Source: Candidatus Saccharimonadota bacterium | GTDB lineage: Bacteria; Patescibacteriota; Saccharimonadia; Saccharimonadales; Saccharimonadaceae | Direction of reading: 5' to 3' | Length of the DNA stretch: 64,000 bases | Assembly: GCA_015999875.1 (NCBI GenBank) | Contig: JAECRG010000003.1 | Span: 1 to 64,000 of the forward strand | In this document: positions 1 through 11,339 of the stretch, piece after piece | Position numbering within the stretch: position 1 is the first letter of the stretch | Layout of the letters: every line of letters starts with the position of its first letter | The notes under the pieces: generated by a model | The model's database searches: none | What the model was told of the DNA's origin: nothing | What the model saw: only the letters and a program-made list of their open reading frames with translations | Translations under genes and position numbers: made by a program

Positions 1-52
1 TGTTAGGCACGCCGCCAGCATTCATCCTGAGCCAGGATCAAACTCTCCATAA
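1..52 (-). rRNA. rrs: 16S ribosomal RNA, 5' end only
   Basis: The minus strand reads GAGAGTTTGATCCTGGCTC followed by AGGATGAATGCTGGCGGCG, the universal start of bacterial 16S rRNA. Only about 50 nt lie in the window; the gene continues leftwards beyond position 1. The exact mature 5' end cannot be read from the sequence, and 52 is an estimate from the usual short lead before GAGAGTTTGATC. The GATGAATGCTGGCGGCG wording fits Saccharibacteria but is too short to place the organism. Confidence 0.95.
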
Positions 53-227
53 AAGTATCGTGTTACCGATACAGCTCACTAAACATAAATATTAACTGAC
101 GATGATTTGCATAACCTAATTGTTAATGAACATTCTAAATCTGCTCGCAACTCCACGAAAAAACCGAATTGTTTTTGCCGCTTCCTTGAGGCCTTTGTGT
201 GCCCCGCTCACGACCAGACTGATACTT

Positions 228-257
228 AGCTTACCTCACGAACACTGGTTGCGTCAA
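228..257 (-). promoter_or_regulatory. Candidate rRNA operon promoter
   Basis: On the minus strand TTGACG (252-257) is followed after 18 nt by TAAGCT (228-233). It lies about 175 nt upstream of the 16S start, so the transcript would have a leader of roughly that length. The -35 is good and the -10 is weak. No other -35 of similar quality was seen between the 16S gene and the PAP2 gene. Confidence 0.4.
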
Positions 258-270
258 TACTTTTCTCGCA

Positions 271-693
271 CTAAATTGTAGCTAAAAACACAATGTAGCC
301 AACCAGCCCACCAAGGAGTGCGCCCACAAGCACTTCCAGGGGCTCATGACCCTTAGCAACTTTCGCCATTTTCAATGTACTTTTCACCTCTGTTATAAGC
401 TCTCGTAATGCTTCTCCTTGGAGTCCACTTGAGCGGCGCACCATAACAGCGTCATACATGACTATTCCAGTCACCAAAACCGAGAGCCCAAACAGTCCAG
501 TTTCCACCCCATCCTTAAGACCGATCACGGTTGTCAACGCAACCATTGTCGCACTATGTGCACTCGGCATGCCACCGGAGGTGTAGAGCTGTCGCCAATC
601 TGCCAACGAGCGTGTTCGTGCCACCTGAAACACATACTTAGCCCCCTGTGACGAGATCCATGCCGCCAATGCTGCAAGGATATACACCGACAT
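271..693 (-). CDS. Divergent PAP2 family membrane protein (DUF212)
   Basis: This is a 140-residue membrane protein of the divergent PAP2 (DUF212, YuiD-like) family. Visible family marks are GGMPSAHSATM, the counterpart of the PAP2 PSGH loop, and GHEPLEVLVGALLG near the C-terminus. About four hydrophobic segments are present. PAP2 enzymes remove phosphate from lipids, but the substrate here is unknown. An upstream in-frame start at 726 would overlap gyrA by 32 nt. I prefer the ATG at 693, which starts 1 nt after the gyrA TAG and has GAGGAAG just upstream. It is therefore probably the last gene of the gyrB-gyrA transcript. Confidence 0.8.
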   Translation of the reverse strand: MSVYILAALAAWISSQGAKYVFQVARTRSLADWRQLYTSGGMPSAHSATMVALTTVIGLKDGVETGLFGLSVLVTGIVMYDAVMVRRSSGLQGEALRELITEVKSTLKMAKVAKGHEPLEVLVGALLGGLVGYIVFLATI

Positions 694-694
694 C

Positions 695-3214
695 CTACTC
701 TTCCTCGTCGTCTTTCTTCTCGGCAATCATACCGATAGAAGAAACACTATCCCCCTCGGCAAGTCGCATAATTGTTACACCTTGTGTGGTACGTCCAAGC
801 AACTTGATGTCACCAAGTCCCAAACGAATTGTTTGTCCGTTTTTCGAAATCAATATTGCTTCAGTTATTTCCGGATCAATAGACTGTACAGAAATGATTG
901 GCCCGGTTTTTGCAGTCACAACAGCCGCCTTGATACCAACGCCACCACGCTTATGGCTAGGGAAATTCACGACCTTAGTCTTCTTACCGAAACCTTTTTC
1001 ACTGATGACAAGTAGTGTCTGATCGGGATCCGTTACTACATCCATACCGACGACCCAATCATCTGGACGAAGGCGTGCACCGCGTACACCGCGTGCAGAC
1101 CGACCCATTGGTCGAGCGTCTTTCTCGCTAAAGCGCACCGCTTGTCCTGCTGACGTAGAGATGATGATATCGTTCTCGCCAGTAGTTTTCTTGATCCAAC
1201 GAAGGTCATCGCCGTCATCAAGCTTGATAGCAATCAGGCCGTTAGTACGAATATTTGCATAATCCTTGAACGGCGTCTTCTTGATCGTACCCTTCACAGT
1301 AGCCATGAAAAGATATCCGTCATCATTTGCGTTCTTCTCGTGCCGAATAATAGACGTAATTTTCTCTTCTGGCTGCAACTGCAAGAGGTTGACTACAGCT
1401 ACACCCTTAGCCGCAAGTCCAGCCGCAGGTACTTCGTACGCCTTCAGGCGGAATACACGACCACGGTTAGTGAAGAAGAGCAGGAAGTCATGCGTACTTG
1501 CTGGCACCAGCTGCTCGATAATATCTTCTTCCTTGGTTGTCATCCCGCGCTTACCCTTGCCGCCGCGATTTTGACGTCGATACTCGCTTGCAAGCGTGCG
1601 CTTAATATAGTTTTCGCCGGTCAAAAGAATCACCGATTCTTCTTCTGGGATTAGCTCTTCGTCGCTAAACTTACCAAGTTCATGATTGATGATTTGGCTT
1701 CGACGTTCATCGCCGTACTTCTCTTTCATCTCAAGTAGCTCTGTCTTGATAACCTTCAAAATCTCATTTTCATCAGCCAATATACCTTCGAGCTTTGCAA
1801 TTAGCTTCAGGAGTTCATTAAGTTCGTTTTCGATAGCGTCGCGCTCTAGTCCCGTCAGTCGACGGAGCTGCATTGCCAAGATGGCTTTTGCCTGTATCAC
1901 GCTCAAGTCAAACTTCACAATCAAAGACTTCTCTGCCTCGTCTTGAGTTTTACTTGCGCGAATCGTCTTAATCACTTCATCGATATGGTCAAGCGCAATC
2001 TTATATCCTTCAAGAATATGTGCTCGTTCTTTCGCCTTTCGTAGTTCAAACTCCGTACGACGACGCACAACTTTTTGGCGATGTTTAATAAACTCACTCA
2101 GCATTTCATGGAGACCGAGAATTTTCGGCTGAATACCATCAAGAAGCGCAAGCATATTGTAATTAAAGCTTGTCTGCAGTGATGTCATCTTATACAGCTG
2201 GTTGAGTACTTTCTTTGGATATCCATCCTTTTTGACCTCTATAACAACACGAACAGAGCCTCTGGCACTCTCATCGCGAAGATCGCTAATCGCGGTGATC
2301 TTTTTGTCCTTTACAAGCTCCGCAATCTTTTCGATCAGCGTTGCTTTGTTTACGCCATACGGCACTTCGGTTACCACGATTTGATGCCGACCTTTTTTGG
2401 TCTCTTCGATATCAGCAACAGCGCGAATAGTTACGCTACCACGACCCGTAAGATACGCTTGTTTCATCGGCGCGCCGCCATACACTACAGCACCTGTCGG
2501 AAAATCCGGTCCTTTTACATGCTTCAATAGATCGTCAAGTGTTGCTTCAGAGTTATCGATAAGCTCGATCGATGCATCGACAAGCTCGCCAAGGTTGTGC
2601 GGTGGAATATTGGTCGCCATACCCACGGCGATACCAATTTGACCGTTCAACAATAGGTTCGGGACCTTTGCAGGCAGTACGACCGGCTCCTGCTTTGAGC
2701 CGTCATAGTTATCGCGAAAATCAACAGTTTCTTTTTCAATATCAGCAACCATCTCATCAGCGATTTTCTGCAAACGCGCCTCTGTGTAGCGATACGCAGC
2801 GGCTGGATCACCGTCCATCGAGCCAAAGTTACCCTGACCCTCAACCATCGGGTAGCGAAGCGCCCATGGCTGTGCAAGGCGGACCATTGCGTCATAGATA
2901 GACGAGTCGCCGTGTGGGTGAAAGTCACCCATCACCGAACCAACTACGGTCGCACTTTTACGAAACTTCGCTCCGGCACGGAGACCGTCGCGGTTCATGG
3001 TGTGCATAATACGACGGTGTACCGGCTTCAGACCATCACGCACATCAGGAAGAGCGCGATCAATGATCACACTCATTGAATATTTCATAAAACTGTCTTC
3101 CATTACGTCTTCGACAGTTAAATGCTCTATACCCTGCACTGGTTCTGGTGTATCATCCGCGCGGATATTGGCGTCTAGAATCTCTTCGTTTGGTAGTGTC
3201 GTTTCTTCGTCCAT
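695..3214 (-). CDS. gyrA: DNA gyrase subunit A
   Basis: At 839 residues this is a full-length type IIA topoisomerase A subunit, which breaks and rejoins DNA with GyrB to introduce negative supercoils. The catalytic tyrosine is Tyr143 in AAYRYTEAR. The quinolone pocket reads [10 protein letters not shown], with Ser104 and Asp108 at the positions of E. coli Ser83 and Asp87, so it looks wild type. The GyrA box reads QNRGGKG rather than Q(R/K)RGGKG. It is followed by a beta-pinwheel C-terminal domain with repeated G-R/K-RL blades. An acidic 30-residue N-terminal extension precedes the core. The ATG lies 1 nt after the gyrB stop, so the two genes are translationally linked. Confidence 0.97.
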   Translation of the reverse strand: MDEETTLPNEEILDANIRADDTPEPVQGIEHLTVEDVMEDSFMKYSMSVIIDRALPDVRDGLKPVHRRIMHTMNRDGLRAGAKFRKSATVVGSVMGDFHPHGDSSIYDAMVRLAQPWALRYPMVEGQGNFGSMDGDPAAAYRYTEARLQKIADEMVADIEKETVDFRDNYDGSKQEPVVLPAKVPNLLLNGQIGIAVGMATNIPPHNLGELVDASIELIDNSEATLDDLLKHVKGPDFPTGAVVYGGAPMKQAYLTGRGSVTIRAVADIEETKKGRHQIVVTEVPYGVNKATLIEKIAELVKDKKITAISDLRDESARGSVRVVIEVKKDGYPKKVLNQLYKMTSLQTSFNYNMLALLDGIQPKILGLHEMLSEFIKHRQKVVRRRTEFELRKAKERAHILEGYKIALDHIDEVIKTIRASKTQDEAEKSLIVKFDLSVIQAKAILAMQLRRLTGLERDAIENELNELLKLIAKLEGILADENEILKVIKTELLEMKEKYGDERRSQIINHELGKFSDEELIPEEESVILLTGENYIKRTLASEYRRQNRGGKGKRGMTTKEEDIIEQLVPASTHDFLLFFTNRGRVFRLKAYEVPAAGLAAKGVAVVNLLQLQPEEKITSIIRHEKNANDDGYLFMATVKGTIKKTPFKDYANIRTNGLIAIKLDDGDDLRWIKKTTGENDIIISTSAGQAVRFSEKDARPMGRSARGVRGARLRPDDWVVGMDVVTDPDQTLLVISEKGFGKKTKVVNFPSHKRGGVGIKAAVVTAKTGPIISVQSIDPEITEAILISKNGQTIRLGLGDIKLLGRTTQGVTIMRLAEGDSVSSIGMIAEKKDDEEE

Positions 3215-3215
3215 A

Positions 3216-5198
<1,983 letters not shown>

Positions 5199-5237
5199 TC
5201 ACTTGTTTCTCGAATTTCAGCTATTTACAACTCTTCT

Positions 5238-5266
5238 ATTATACCGCACAACTATTGTTCACTCAA
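5238..5266 (-). promoter_or_regulatory. gyrB promoter
   Basis: The minus strand carries TTGAGT (5261-5266), a 17-nt spacer and a perfect TATAAT (5238-5243), with a predicted start about 40 nt upstream of gyrB. It lies back to back with the promoter of the rightward gene at 5342. Confidence 0.75.
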
Positions 5267-5270
5267 GTAA

Positions 5271-5300
5271 TTGTACTGAACATATTTCTTATGCTAAAAT
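5271..5300 (+). promoter_or_regulatory. Promoter of the 5342-6963 gene pair
   Basis: TTGTAC (5271-5276), an 18-nt spacer and TAAAAT (5295-5300) with an extended -10 TG. It gives a leader of roughly 35 nt that contains a GGGTGGGAA ribosome site before the ATG at 5342. Confidence 0.65.
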
Positions 5301-5341
5301 AATAAGTAATTTTCTAGAGTACGTCTAAGGGTGGGAATAAT

Positions 5342-6523
5342 ATGTTTCAAAAATTAGTTGCCAATCTGTCATTTAGCCCCAGCCTCGTTGGCGAACTTGG
5401 GTTTTATGCAAAACAGCTCAAGCGAGAAGAGATAATACGACTCTACGGGCTGCTTGGTGCCCTAGCCCTGCTACTACTCCAACTAGTAATTGCAGCACAC
5501 CCTACAGAATCTGCCAACACGACACACGCCAACGACTTACTCTACGGTGGATTCCACGACAAAAAAGAGTTGCTAGAGAAATATGATCGCAATGAACAAA
5601 ACTTTCAAGATATTCTTTCATCATTTTCTATTAATCGATCTGCGATAGTATCGACTAACCCAGGTACTATTGTATCGAATACTACACTCTCTACGGCAGG
5701 ACGACTATCCGTATTCTCGTACAGCTCTAGCGAACAACCCCACGCGTACACCAAAAAATCCGGCGGGAGTGGAAGCATTTACCTGACCCCTCTTTCGCTA
5801 CATGATGCAGGACACACACCCATGCGCTATGCTGCGCTCATCGGCAACACTAGCACTAGTGAGCGCTTCGCTATCATCCAATCATCTGGCAACCTCGTCG
5901 TCAAAACATCATCCATCGAAAACTCTAGCCGATGCCAAGATACATCCTGTGATCCGAGACTTGAGTACCGTAGCAGTGTTATTAATACTACTCAAGGTCG
6001 TGCCGCGGATACTACTCACGCACGTCCATCAGATCGCATAACCTATAGACTGTATACCAAAAATATCAGTAATGAAGATGTTACCACAACACCCACTGGT
6101 CAATTCAAAGACACGCTCGAATATGCCGATATCATCGACACCGACGGAGGCACGCTTGATGCCTCGTCAGGCACAATCAGCTGGCCCGCCAGCACACTTG
6201 CAGCCAACCAGGCAGTTATAAAGAGTGTTTCCATGCGCATGCAGCCACATCTTGCAGCTACCGCAAGAGGTTTAAGCAATCCAACTTCGTACGATTGCGC
6301 CCTAAGTAGTGGGTACGGAAACATAGTTAGAGTCTACGTCGCATGCCCTGTGCCCAAATATATTGAAGCTACGGCGAGCAGTTTGCCACACACACCCAGT
6401 ACACTGCCGCTTGCCGCGAACGGCGTGCTAGTACTAGTGACTGGGTTCTTTTATCTTCGAGCTCGTCAACAGCGCGAAGAGATTAGGCTGATACGCAAAG
6501 ATATTAACACGAGTACATTCTAG
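5342..6523 (+). CDS. Membrane-anchored exported protein of unknown function
   Basis: I do not recognise this 393-residue protein. It has a hydrophobic segment at about residues 34-52, a long Ser/Thr/Asn-rich outside region, and a second hydrophobic segment near 356-372 followed by a basic tail (RARQQREEIRLIRK). Residues 230-310 (DRITYRLYTKNISNEDV, then a GTLDASSGTISWPASTLAANQ stretch) resemble the DUF11-type repeat that is common in surface proteins: text about tension-free non-covalent beta folds cannot be taken further by eye. The gene is the first of a pair with the membrane protein 11 nt downstream, so the two may act together at the cell envelope. It has its own promoter and ribosome site. 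Confidence 0.75.
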   Translation: MFQKLVANLSFSPSLVGELGFYAKQLKREEIIRLYGLLGALALLLLQLVIAAHPTESANTTHANDLLYGGFHDKKELLEKYDRNEQNFQDILSSFSINRSAIVSTNPGTIVSNTTLSTAGRLSVFSYSSSEQPHAYTKKSGGSGSIYLTPLSLHDAGHTPMRYAALIGNTSTSERFAIIQSSGNLVVKTSSIENSSRCQDTSCDPRLEYRSSVINTTQGRAADTTHARPSDRITYRLYTKNISNEDVTTTPTGQFKDTLEYADIIDTDGGTLDASSGTISWPASTLAANQAVIKSVSMRMQPHLAATARGLSNPTSYDCALSSGYGNIVRVYVACPVPKYIEATASSLPHTPSTLPLAANGVLVLVTGFFYLRARQQREEIRLIRKDINTSTF

Positions 6524-6534
6524 GAATTATTTAT

Positions 6535-6963
6535 ATGGCAAGCACAAATACACCCTCATCACCAAAAAAAGACAGCACGCAGCCCAAACGTGTCGCGCCA
6601 AAGTCACCACATGCCATTTCAGAGAGTGAGCGTATGCAAGCATTTCATGACACCATGCGACAAGCCCAGGGTCATATGAATCCTCCCCAGAAGCTATTCA
6701 GTCGCACACTGCACTCTCGGCCGGTTAGAATAATAAGTGATGTCATAGGTAGCACTCTCGCACGCCCTACCGCCCTACTCTCCGGGGTACTTATCTCCAT
6801 TATAGCAACGACTATCATGTACATACCAGCAAAATACTACGGCTACACATTGTCCGGCTCGGAACCCCTAGTAGCCTTTGGCGCGGGGTGGATAGTTGGT
6901 ATCATTATAGAATATACTCAGATGCTAGTGCGTGGTGGCCGACTTAAAAATAGACGCTCGTAG
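6535..6963 (+). CDS. Small membrane protein of unknown function
   Basis: This 142-residue protein starts with a hydrophilic Ser/Lys/Pro-rich region of about 70 residues. Two hydrophobic segments follow (about 78-98 and 103-121), then a short basic end, RGGRLKNRRS. No family is recognised. It lies 11 nt after the exported protein at 5342 and is probably cotranscribed with it. The stop codon sits inside the terminator hairpin that ends the unit. Confidence 0.7.
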   Translation: MASTNTPSSPKKDSTQPKRVAPKSPHAISESERMQAFHDTMRQAQGHMNPPQKLFSRTLHSRPVRIISDVIGSTLARPTALLSGVLISIIATTIMYIPAKYYGYTLSGSEPLVAFGAGWIVGIIIEYTQMLVRGGRLKNRRS

Positions 6964-6974
6964 CGTCTATTTTT
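6946..6974. terminator. Bidirectional terminator
   Basis: A 13-bp perfect stem (AAAAATAGACGCT / AGCGTCTATTTTT) with a 3-nt loop. It has T runs on both strands and lies between the convergent genes ending at 6963 and 6990. Confidence 0.85.
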
Positions 6975-6989
6975 AATTGCTAAGGAGAT

Positions 6990-9900
6990 CTAGCGAAATT
7001 TAACCGATACTTCATCATCGGCCACTTGAGCCGCACGCGGACTTATACTCTGCGGGGATGACGCTACGGGCTGCGCAGATAGCTGCTGAGGCACCGCTGC
7101 GTCAATAGTCGATACAGATTGCGATTGGAGCTGCTGAGGCTGAGAAAAAGCGGGATAAGCGCTCTGAGGCTGAGACTGCATCAGCTGTTGCTGCGGAATA
7201 TTCGACATCTGGGGTTGTCCCGGAGACTGTTGCTGTGGGACAAACCCACCAGAAGCATACTGTTGGGGCTGCTGGATGGGCATTCCAGGCTGAGAGCCAG
7301 GGTTAAACACAGGAGCTGGACTAGCTTGCGTGACCGACTGCTGCCCTGCACCAGGCATGCCCGGCGCACCAAACTGTTGTGGCTGACCTGGTTGACGCAC
7401 CACGCCCGGCCGTCCCGCACCTGCCTGTTGACGCTTCGCAAGCCATTCGTCAAGAAATGAACCCCCGGGCTTCTGAGCCCCTGGCGCGCCAATTCGATTG
7501 CCCGTCGGAGGTCCACCAGGACCGACGATAGCTGCCGGCTTACTAGCGATACGCTTTGCTATATCAATCTCCACTTCAGCGCGTGGGCGTCCATGTTTCG
7601 TAGCAGAAAGCTTCTTCATCGCATCAGCCAATTTCTCATTGGATTTAGCGAGCGGCGGAGTAAACGACATACTGAATGGTGCCGAAGGAGTATTGCTAAT
7701 CATTACGCTAGTGATTCCCTGGAAGTTTGGAAGCTTAGTCAGGTCATCTTCCGTGAACACTGGACGAAACTTCTTAATCATCACTTCGGCATCGGTCGTG
7801 CCAATACGACCCGATACAACAGTACCGACGTTACCGATAATCGCTTCTCTGATTTTGTCTGTCAGTTGCGTCGTAAACTGGTTGGCCATAATTAGACTCA
7901 AACGATACTTTCGAGCCTCTGACAAAATAGACTCAAAACTCTCAGTCATAAAGTTCTGGAACTCATCAACATACAAACTAAAATCTTGACGCTGGTCTTC
8001 GGGAGTGTCGGCGCGCGCCATTGCTGCTGCCTGAAATTTCATCACAAAGATAATACCAAGTAATTTCGAGTTCATCTCACCCATCTTGCCCTTAGAAAGG
8101 TTTACAATCAGAATCTTCTTATTATCCATGATGTCGCGCAGATTAAACCCGCTCTTTGTCTGGCCGATAATATTGCGCATTGCATCGTTGGAGAGGAAAG
8201 GACCAAACTTTGATGCCACCCAGCTTACGAGCTCACCAGCTTCGCTTGATTTCTGAGACGCTGGCCACTCTTTAGTCCAAAACTCTAGTACGGTTGGGTC
8301 TGTCACGTATTTCAGCTTACTCTTCATAAACTCAGTGTCAACGAGCACCTTCGGAATATCGATGAACGTACCGCCTTCTGGATCAGCCATCAACAGTAAC
8401 GCTGCATTGCGAAAAATATGCTCCAAGCGAGGGCCCACAATACCCGTATGCCCCGGGTCATACAATCCGTAGAGCATATTAATCGCCTCCTGCACCAAAA
8501 AGTCTTTTTGGTCTGGTGTGCTGTACTCAAACATGTTGAGTCCGATAGGATTGTCCATATCTGCTGGATTGAAATAAATTATGTCTTCAACACGTTCTTT
8601 TGGTACCGCACCCATGAGCACTTCCGCCGAGTCACCATGTGGGTCAATAAATGCAAAACCTTTACCGTCCATCATGTCTTGGTACGCAAGGTTCTCTAGG
8701 AACTTAGATTTACCAGTACCAGTCTGACCAATCATATACACGTGACGACGTCGATCATTTGTACTCAGGCGAATTGGCTTTTTGATACCACGAAATTCGT
8801 TATAACCAATCAAGAAACCTTCGTCCATTATGTCCGTCGGCCCATCTACCTGTTTACTCATCTGGCGTTTCACTTGGGCAGTTGGTATATTCTTTTGATC
8901 CGGTAAATGAAACAACGTTGCAAGTTCTATGGTGTTGAGGATATTACTACGTAAGCTTTGGGGGAAGAATCGGAAAATAAAAGAAGTAACCAGTTCGTCT
9001 ACATTGCGGGTTGGCGTAAATGTAAAACCATTGTTTGACGGAGAATCAAAAAGAGAGAATGCCGCCACTACATTTTTCAGTAGCGTCTGAGAACGTACGG
9101 CTGTAGATGAAGATACAACAACTCGTATTAACACCTCATAGCCTGGGTACCGCGTCTTCTCTTCGACAGCGTCAATCCCCTGTTGCTCCAGTGATGTCAA
9201 TTGTCGCTCCACCCCTTTTTCCTCAGAATGATCATCGGCGGATGGCGGCTTCCAGAGAGCCGCAGCCAAATCTTTAGCCCCACCAATCCCTAGCTTCGAA
9301 GAGTGCTTGCCTGTCGCACGATCTTTTTTCGTTTGCTCTACTGTATGGATCGAACTCTTTATCCAGCCTTCACTCGCCGGGCGCATCAGTATCTGTATAC
9401 CCACGCCGTCTTCACGACCAATCGTAGACAAAGCGTTTAGTATCGCACGTGATGCATCTCGTTTTGTGTCCTGGTAGGTGGCGATGGGATACACATAGCT
9501 TTTCTTGAGACCAAACTCTCCCCCGATAACCGAGCTCATGCTAGTATCTTTCGTGAATATATTGTGTTCTTCAACCTCTTCAAGCCGCGCCGACGGGTAC
9601 GCCGCAATCACCGCCTGACGCACAACATCGACCAAGACCACAGGGACTACTGTGTAGTAATATATGAGCCCCTCTTTAGCTATTATTTCAAACGAAATAT
9701 GTCGCTGACCATAAATACGATGCTTAAAGCCTCGCTGAGCTGTACTTGCAATAATGTTATACATCACTTGCGCTTGTGATAGAAGCTCATCAGTTACTTC
9801 ACGCTCATCTCGCCCTCCGCGATCTAAATCCTCGCTGGTAGGTGGTAAATGAATCATCATCGGGATCATCTTAAGGCCACGCTCGTAATTCTTCGCCTCT

Positions 9901-9992
9901 CTGAGCATATTGCGATAGACCATATACACCAAAGTTGCCGTCACAGAAGCAATGACGAGAAACGCGAATACCAGTATGATTGCATTTAACAT
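6990..9992 (-). CDS. TraD/HerA-like type IV secretion or conjugation ATPase
   Basis: This is a roughly 1000-residue membrane-anchored ATPase. One N-terminal transmembrane helix (about residues 2-25) is followed by a long partner region. The ATPase core has a Walker A GQTGTGKS near residue 422, FAFIDPHGDS, a Walker B LYVDEFQNF, and a sensor-like IMANQFTTQL. It resembles DUF87 / type IV secretion DNA-binding (TraG/TraD) proteins, which push DNA or protein through a membrane channel. The last 200 residues are Gln/Pro/Gly-rich and probably unstructured. A TTG start at 10007 is possible, but the ATG at 9992 has GGTGGGG five bases upstream. No other secretion genes flank it, only a small Pro-rich partner directly upstream. 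Confidence 0.8.
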   Translation of the reverse strand: MLNAIILVFAFLVIASVTATLVYMVYRNMLREAKNYERGLKMIPMMIHLPPTSEDLDRGGRDEREVTDELLSQAQVMYNIIASTAQRGFKHRIYGQRHISFEIIAKEGLIYYYTVVPVVLVDVVRQAVIAAYPSARLEEVEEHNIFTKDTSMSSVIGGEFGLKKSYVYPIATYQDTKRDASRAILNALSTIGREDGVGIQILMRPASEGWIKSSIHTVEQTKKDRATGKHSSKLGIGGAKDLAAALWKPPSADDHSEEKGVERQLTSLEQQGIDAVEEKTRYPGYEVLIRVVVSSSTAVRSQTLLKNVVAAFSLFDSPSNNGFTFTPTRNVDELVTSFIFRFFPQSLRSNILNTIELATLFHLPDQKNIPTAQVKRQMSKQVDGPTDIMDEGFLIGYNEFRGIKKPIRLSTNDRRRHVYMIGQTGTGKSKFLENLAYQDMMDGKGFAFIDPHGDSAEVLMGAVPKERVEDIIYFNPADMDNPIGLNMFEYSTPDQKDFLVQEAINMLYGLYDPGHTGIVGPRLEHIFRNAALLLMADPEGGTFIDIPKVLVDTEFMKSKLKYVTDPTVLEFWTKEWPASQKSSEAGELVSWVASKFGPFLSNDAMRNIIGQTKSGFNLRDIMDNKKILIVNLSKGKMGEMNSKLLGIIFVMKFQAAAMARADTPEDQRQDFSLYVDEFQNFMTESFESILSEARKYRLSLIMANQFTTQLTDKIREAIIGNVGTVVSGRIGTTDAEVMIKKFRPVFTEDDLTKLPNFQGITSVMISNTPSAPFSMSFTPPLAKSNEKLADAMKKLSATKHGRPRAEVEIDIAKRIASKPAAIVGPGGPPTGNRIGAPGAQKPGGSFLDEWLAKRQQAGAGRPGVVRQPGQPQQFGAPGMPGAGQQSVTQASPAPVFNPGSQPGMPIQQPQQYASGGFVPQQQSPGQPQMSNIPQQQLMQSQPQSAYPAFSQPQQLQSQSVSTIDAAVPQQLSAQPVASSPQSISPRAAQVADDEVSVKFR

Positions 9993-10007
9993 ATACACCC
10001 CACCCAA

Positions 10008-10433
10008 CTAGTCATCATTTACACCAATTTGGCGACCATAACGCTTGGAGAGATAGTCTCTCTGGAGCTCACCGATAGCTTTTTCACGCGCATAGGGATT
10101 ATCTTTCGTCTGTATAATAACCTGCTTGGCGCGGTCTACCCACTCTTTTTCAATATCATCGTCATCATTTGCCGTGGTCGGGTTTACTGCCGTCGGTGCC
10201 ATAGGAGTAGGTATTGCTTGAGGTAATGGTTGTGGCACAACAGGCACAACAACTGGCGCAGGCATGATAGGTGGTGGCGCTAGCTCGATTGCACTACGCT
10301 GCTCAACACGCTCAGGGGATACCCCAGGAAAAGTCTCCGGGGACGCAAAATTGGGTGGAATCTCATAAGACTCCACCTGTGGCACTGGGTTTTGCTCCGG
10401 TGAGCGTGGACCTGGTGATAACTCTGGCTGCAT
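10008..10433 (-). CDS. Proline-rich hypothetical protein
   Basis: This 141-residue protein is not recognised. Residues 1-90 are rich in Pro, Gln, Val and Ala and look disordered. Residues 95-141 (acidic DDDDIEKEWVDRAKQVI, then ELQRDYLSKRYG) look helical. It lies directly upstream of the TraD-like ATPase in the same direction, which suggests a partner or adaptor role; that is inference. A TATACT box ends 7 nt before the ATG, so it may be transcribed as a leaderless message. An AGG within those 7 nt gives weak support for a ribosome site instead. Confidence 0.7.
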   Translation of the reverse strand: MQPELSPGPRSPEQNPVPQVESYEIPPNFASPETFPGVSPERVEQRSAIELAPPPIMPAPVVVPVVPQPLPQAIPTPMAPTAVNPTTANDDDDIEKEWVDRAKQVIIQTKDNPYAREKAIGELQRDYLSKRYGRQIGVNDD

Positions 10434-10474
10434 ACCTGTCAGTATACCATAAACACAAGCGATACAGAGCTAGT

Positions 10475-10861
10475 TCAAGAAGCCTGTCTAGAAACGTATA
10501 AGCAGCCTATTGCAAGTAGCACTAATACCAAAATAAGCTCCACAGGGCCGGCCTTACCTACCGACCTCAAGCTAACAAGCACAACAGGCGCAAGTGCCAG
10601 AATTGACGAGTAATAATACGCCTTACGCATACTCACTTCATCGGCCGCATGACCGGTTCTATCGCTATAAAGAAGCCTTAGGACTAGTTTATGTGTCAAG
10701 AAAATAAAAAAAGTCAGCACAATTGCTGACACGATATAGGACAAGAGAAACACCGCAAGAACCGCCATAGCGCCTGCTTCCGCCGGAGAAGTGGCAGTTA
10801 CTACATAACCCAGCGCGATTGCTGCTGCTACACCGATAAGTACTAAAATCTTTGTAAACAT
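10475..10861 (-). CDS. Small polytopic membrane protein
   Basis: This 128-residue protein has about four hydrophobic segments (1-20, 28-55, 80-95, 105-122) and no recognised family. The start is taken as the ATG at 10861 because TATACT (10868-10873) ends 6 nt upstream, which would place the transcript start on the ATG itself. A longer in-frame version from 10924 would run through this promoter. The function is unknown; the protein shares direction with the ATPase unit that follows. Confidence 0.65.
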   Translation of the reverse strand: MFTKILVLIGVAAAIALGYVVTATSPAEAGAMAVLAVFLLSYIVSAIVLTFFIFLTHKLVLRLLYSDRTGHAADEVSMRKAYYYSSILALAPVVLVSLRSVGKAGPVELILVLVLLAIGCLYVSRQAS

Positions 10862-10932
10862 AAGCTTAGTATACAGTATACCAAGGGTGTCCGAGTAGTA
10901 GCCTGTATAGATACCGATCGGCAACCACCGCT

Positions 10933-11296
10933 AAAAATTAATAAAAGGGCGGGCGATACGAATATCCGACTACCACTCGAGACGACTGACCGCTCGAGAA
11001 TGTTCTCGAGCATAGTTGCTTAGAGATGCGTTCCTCGCTTCACGCTCAGTATGCTGATGATTTATTTCGCTATCGCAGAAAATCACAAGTAGTACTGAGC
11101 GTAAAGCTGTACAAGCAGCTCTGCGCTCAACATCAAGTAGTTTGATGGAGCTTCGGCAGTACCATGATACAAAGATTGTAGACATGCTACCACCGAATTT
11201 CCGCCAAACAATTTTGGCTCTGATGCAGCACCGGGTTGGCTGGTGAATATTGAATTGTTAAGGTTTTTTGTGCTTTGTTTGTGTTTGTAAAAGCTT
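10933..11296 (-). ncRNA. Candidate structured noncoding RNA, about 360 nt
   Basis: A very good minus-strand promoter (TTGACA, 17 nt, TACAGT) starts a transcript near 11296. It runs through three strong hairpins to a T-rich end (TTTTATTAATTTTT, 10933-10946). The hairpins are: GCTC/GAGC plus CATCAA/TTGATG (11125-11151); a 9-bp perfect stem CGCTCAGTA/TACTGAGCG (11043-11101) with a further TGATTT/AAATCA inside; and a 9-bp perfect stem GCTCGAGAA/TTCTCGAGC (10992-11011). CGCTC can also pair with a GAGCG further upstream in the transcript (11124-11128), so alternative folds exist. No known RNA family is recognised. A 71-codon ORF inside it has little support. Confidence 0.55.
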
Positions 11297-11302
11297 AGGT
11301 CT

Positions 11303-11331
11303 ACTGTAGCAAATTACTTATGGTTTGTCAA
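11303..11331 (-). promoter_or_regulatory. Promoter of the structured RNA candidate
   Basis: On the minus strand a consensus TTGACA (11326-11331), a 17-nt spacer and TACAGT (11303-11308). It is one of the strongest promoter matches in the window, yet no protein gene with a good ribosome site follows within 400 nt. Confidence 0.75.
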
Positions 11332-11339
11332 TAATCTAG

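Noticed and set aside
10970-11185. 71-codon minus-strand ORF inside the structured RNA
   Set aside because: Its codons run through three perfect hairpins, its composition (many Arg, Ser, Cys) is unlike the neighbours, and no family is recognised. RNA structure explains the region better, though a coding role is not excluded.
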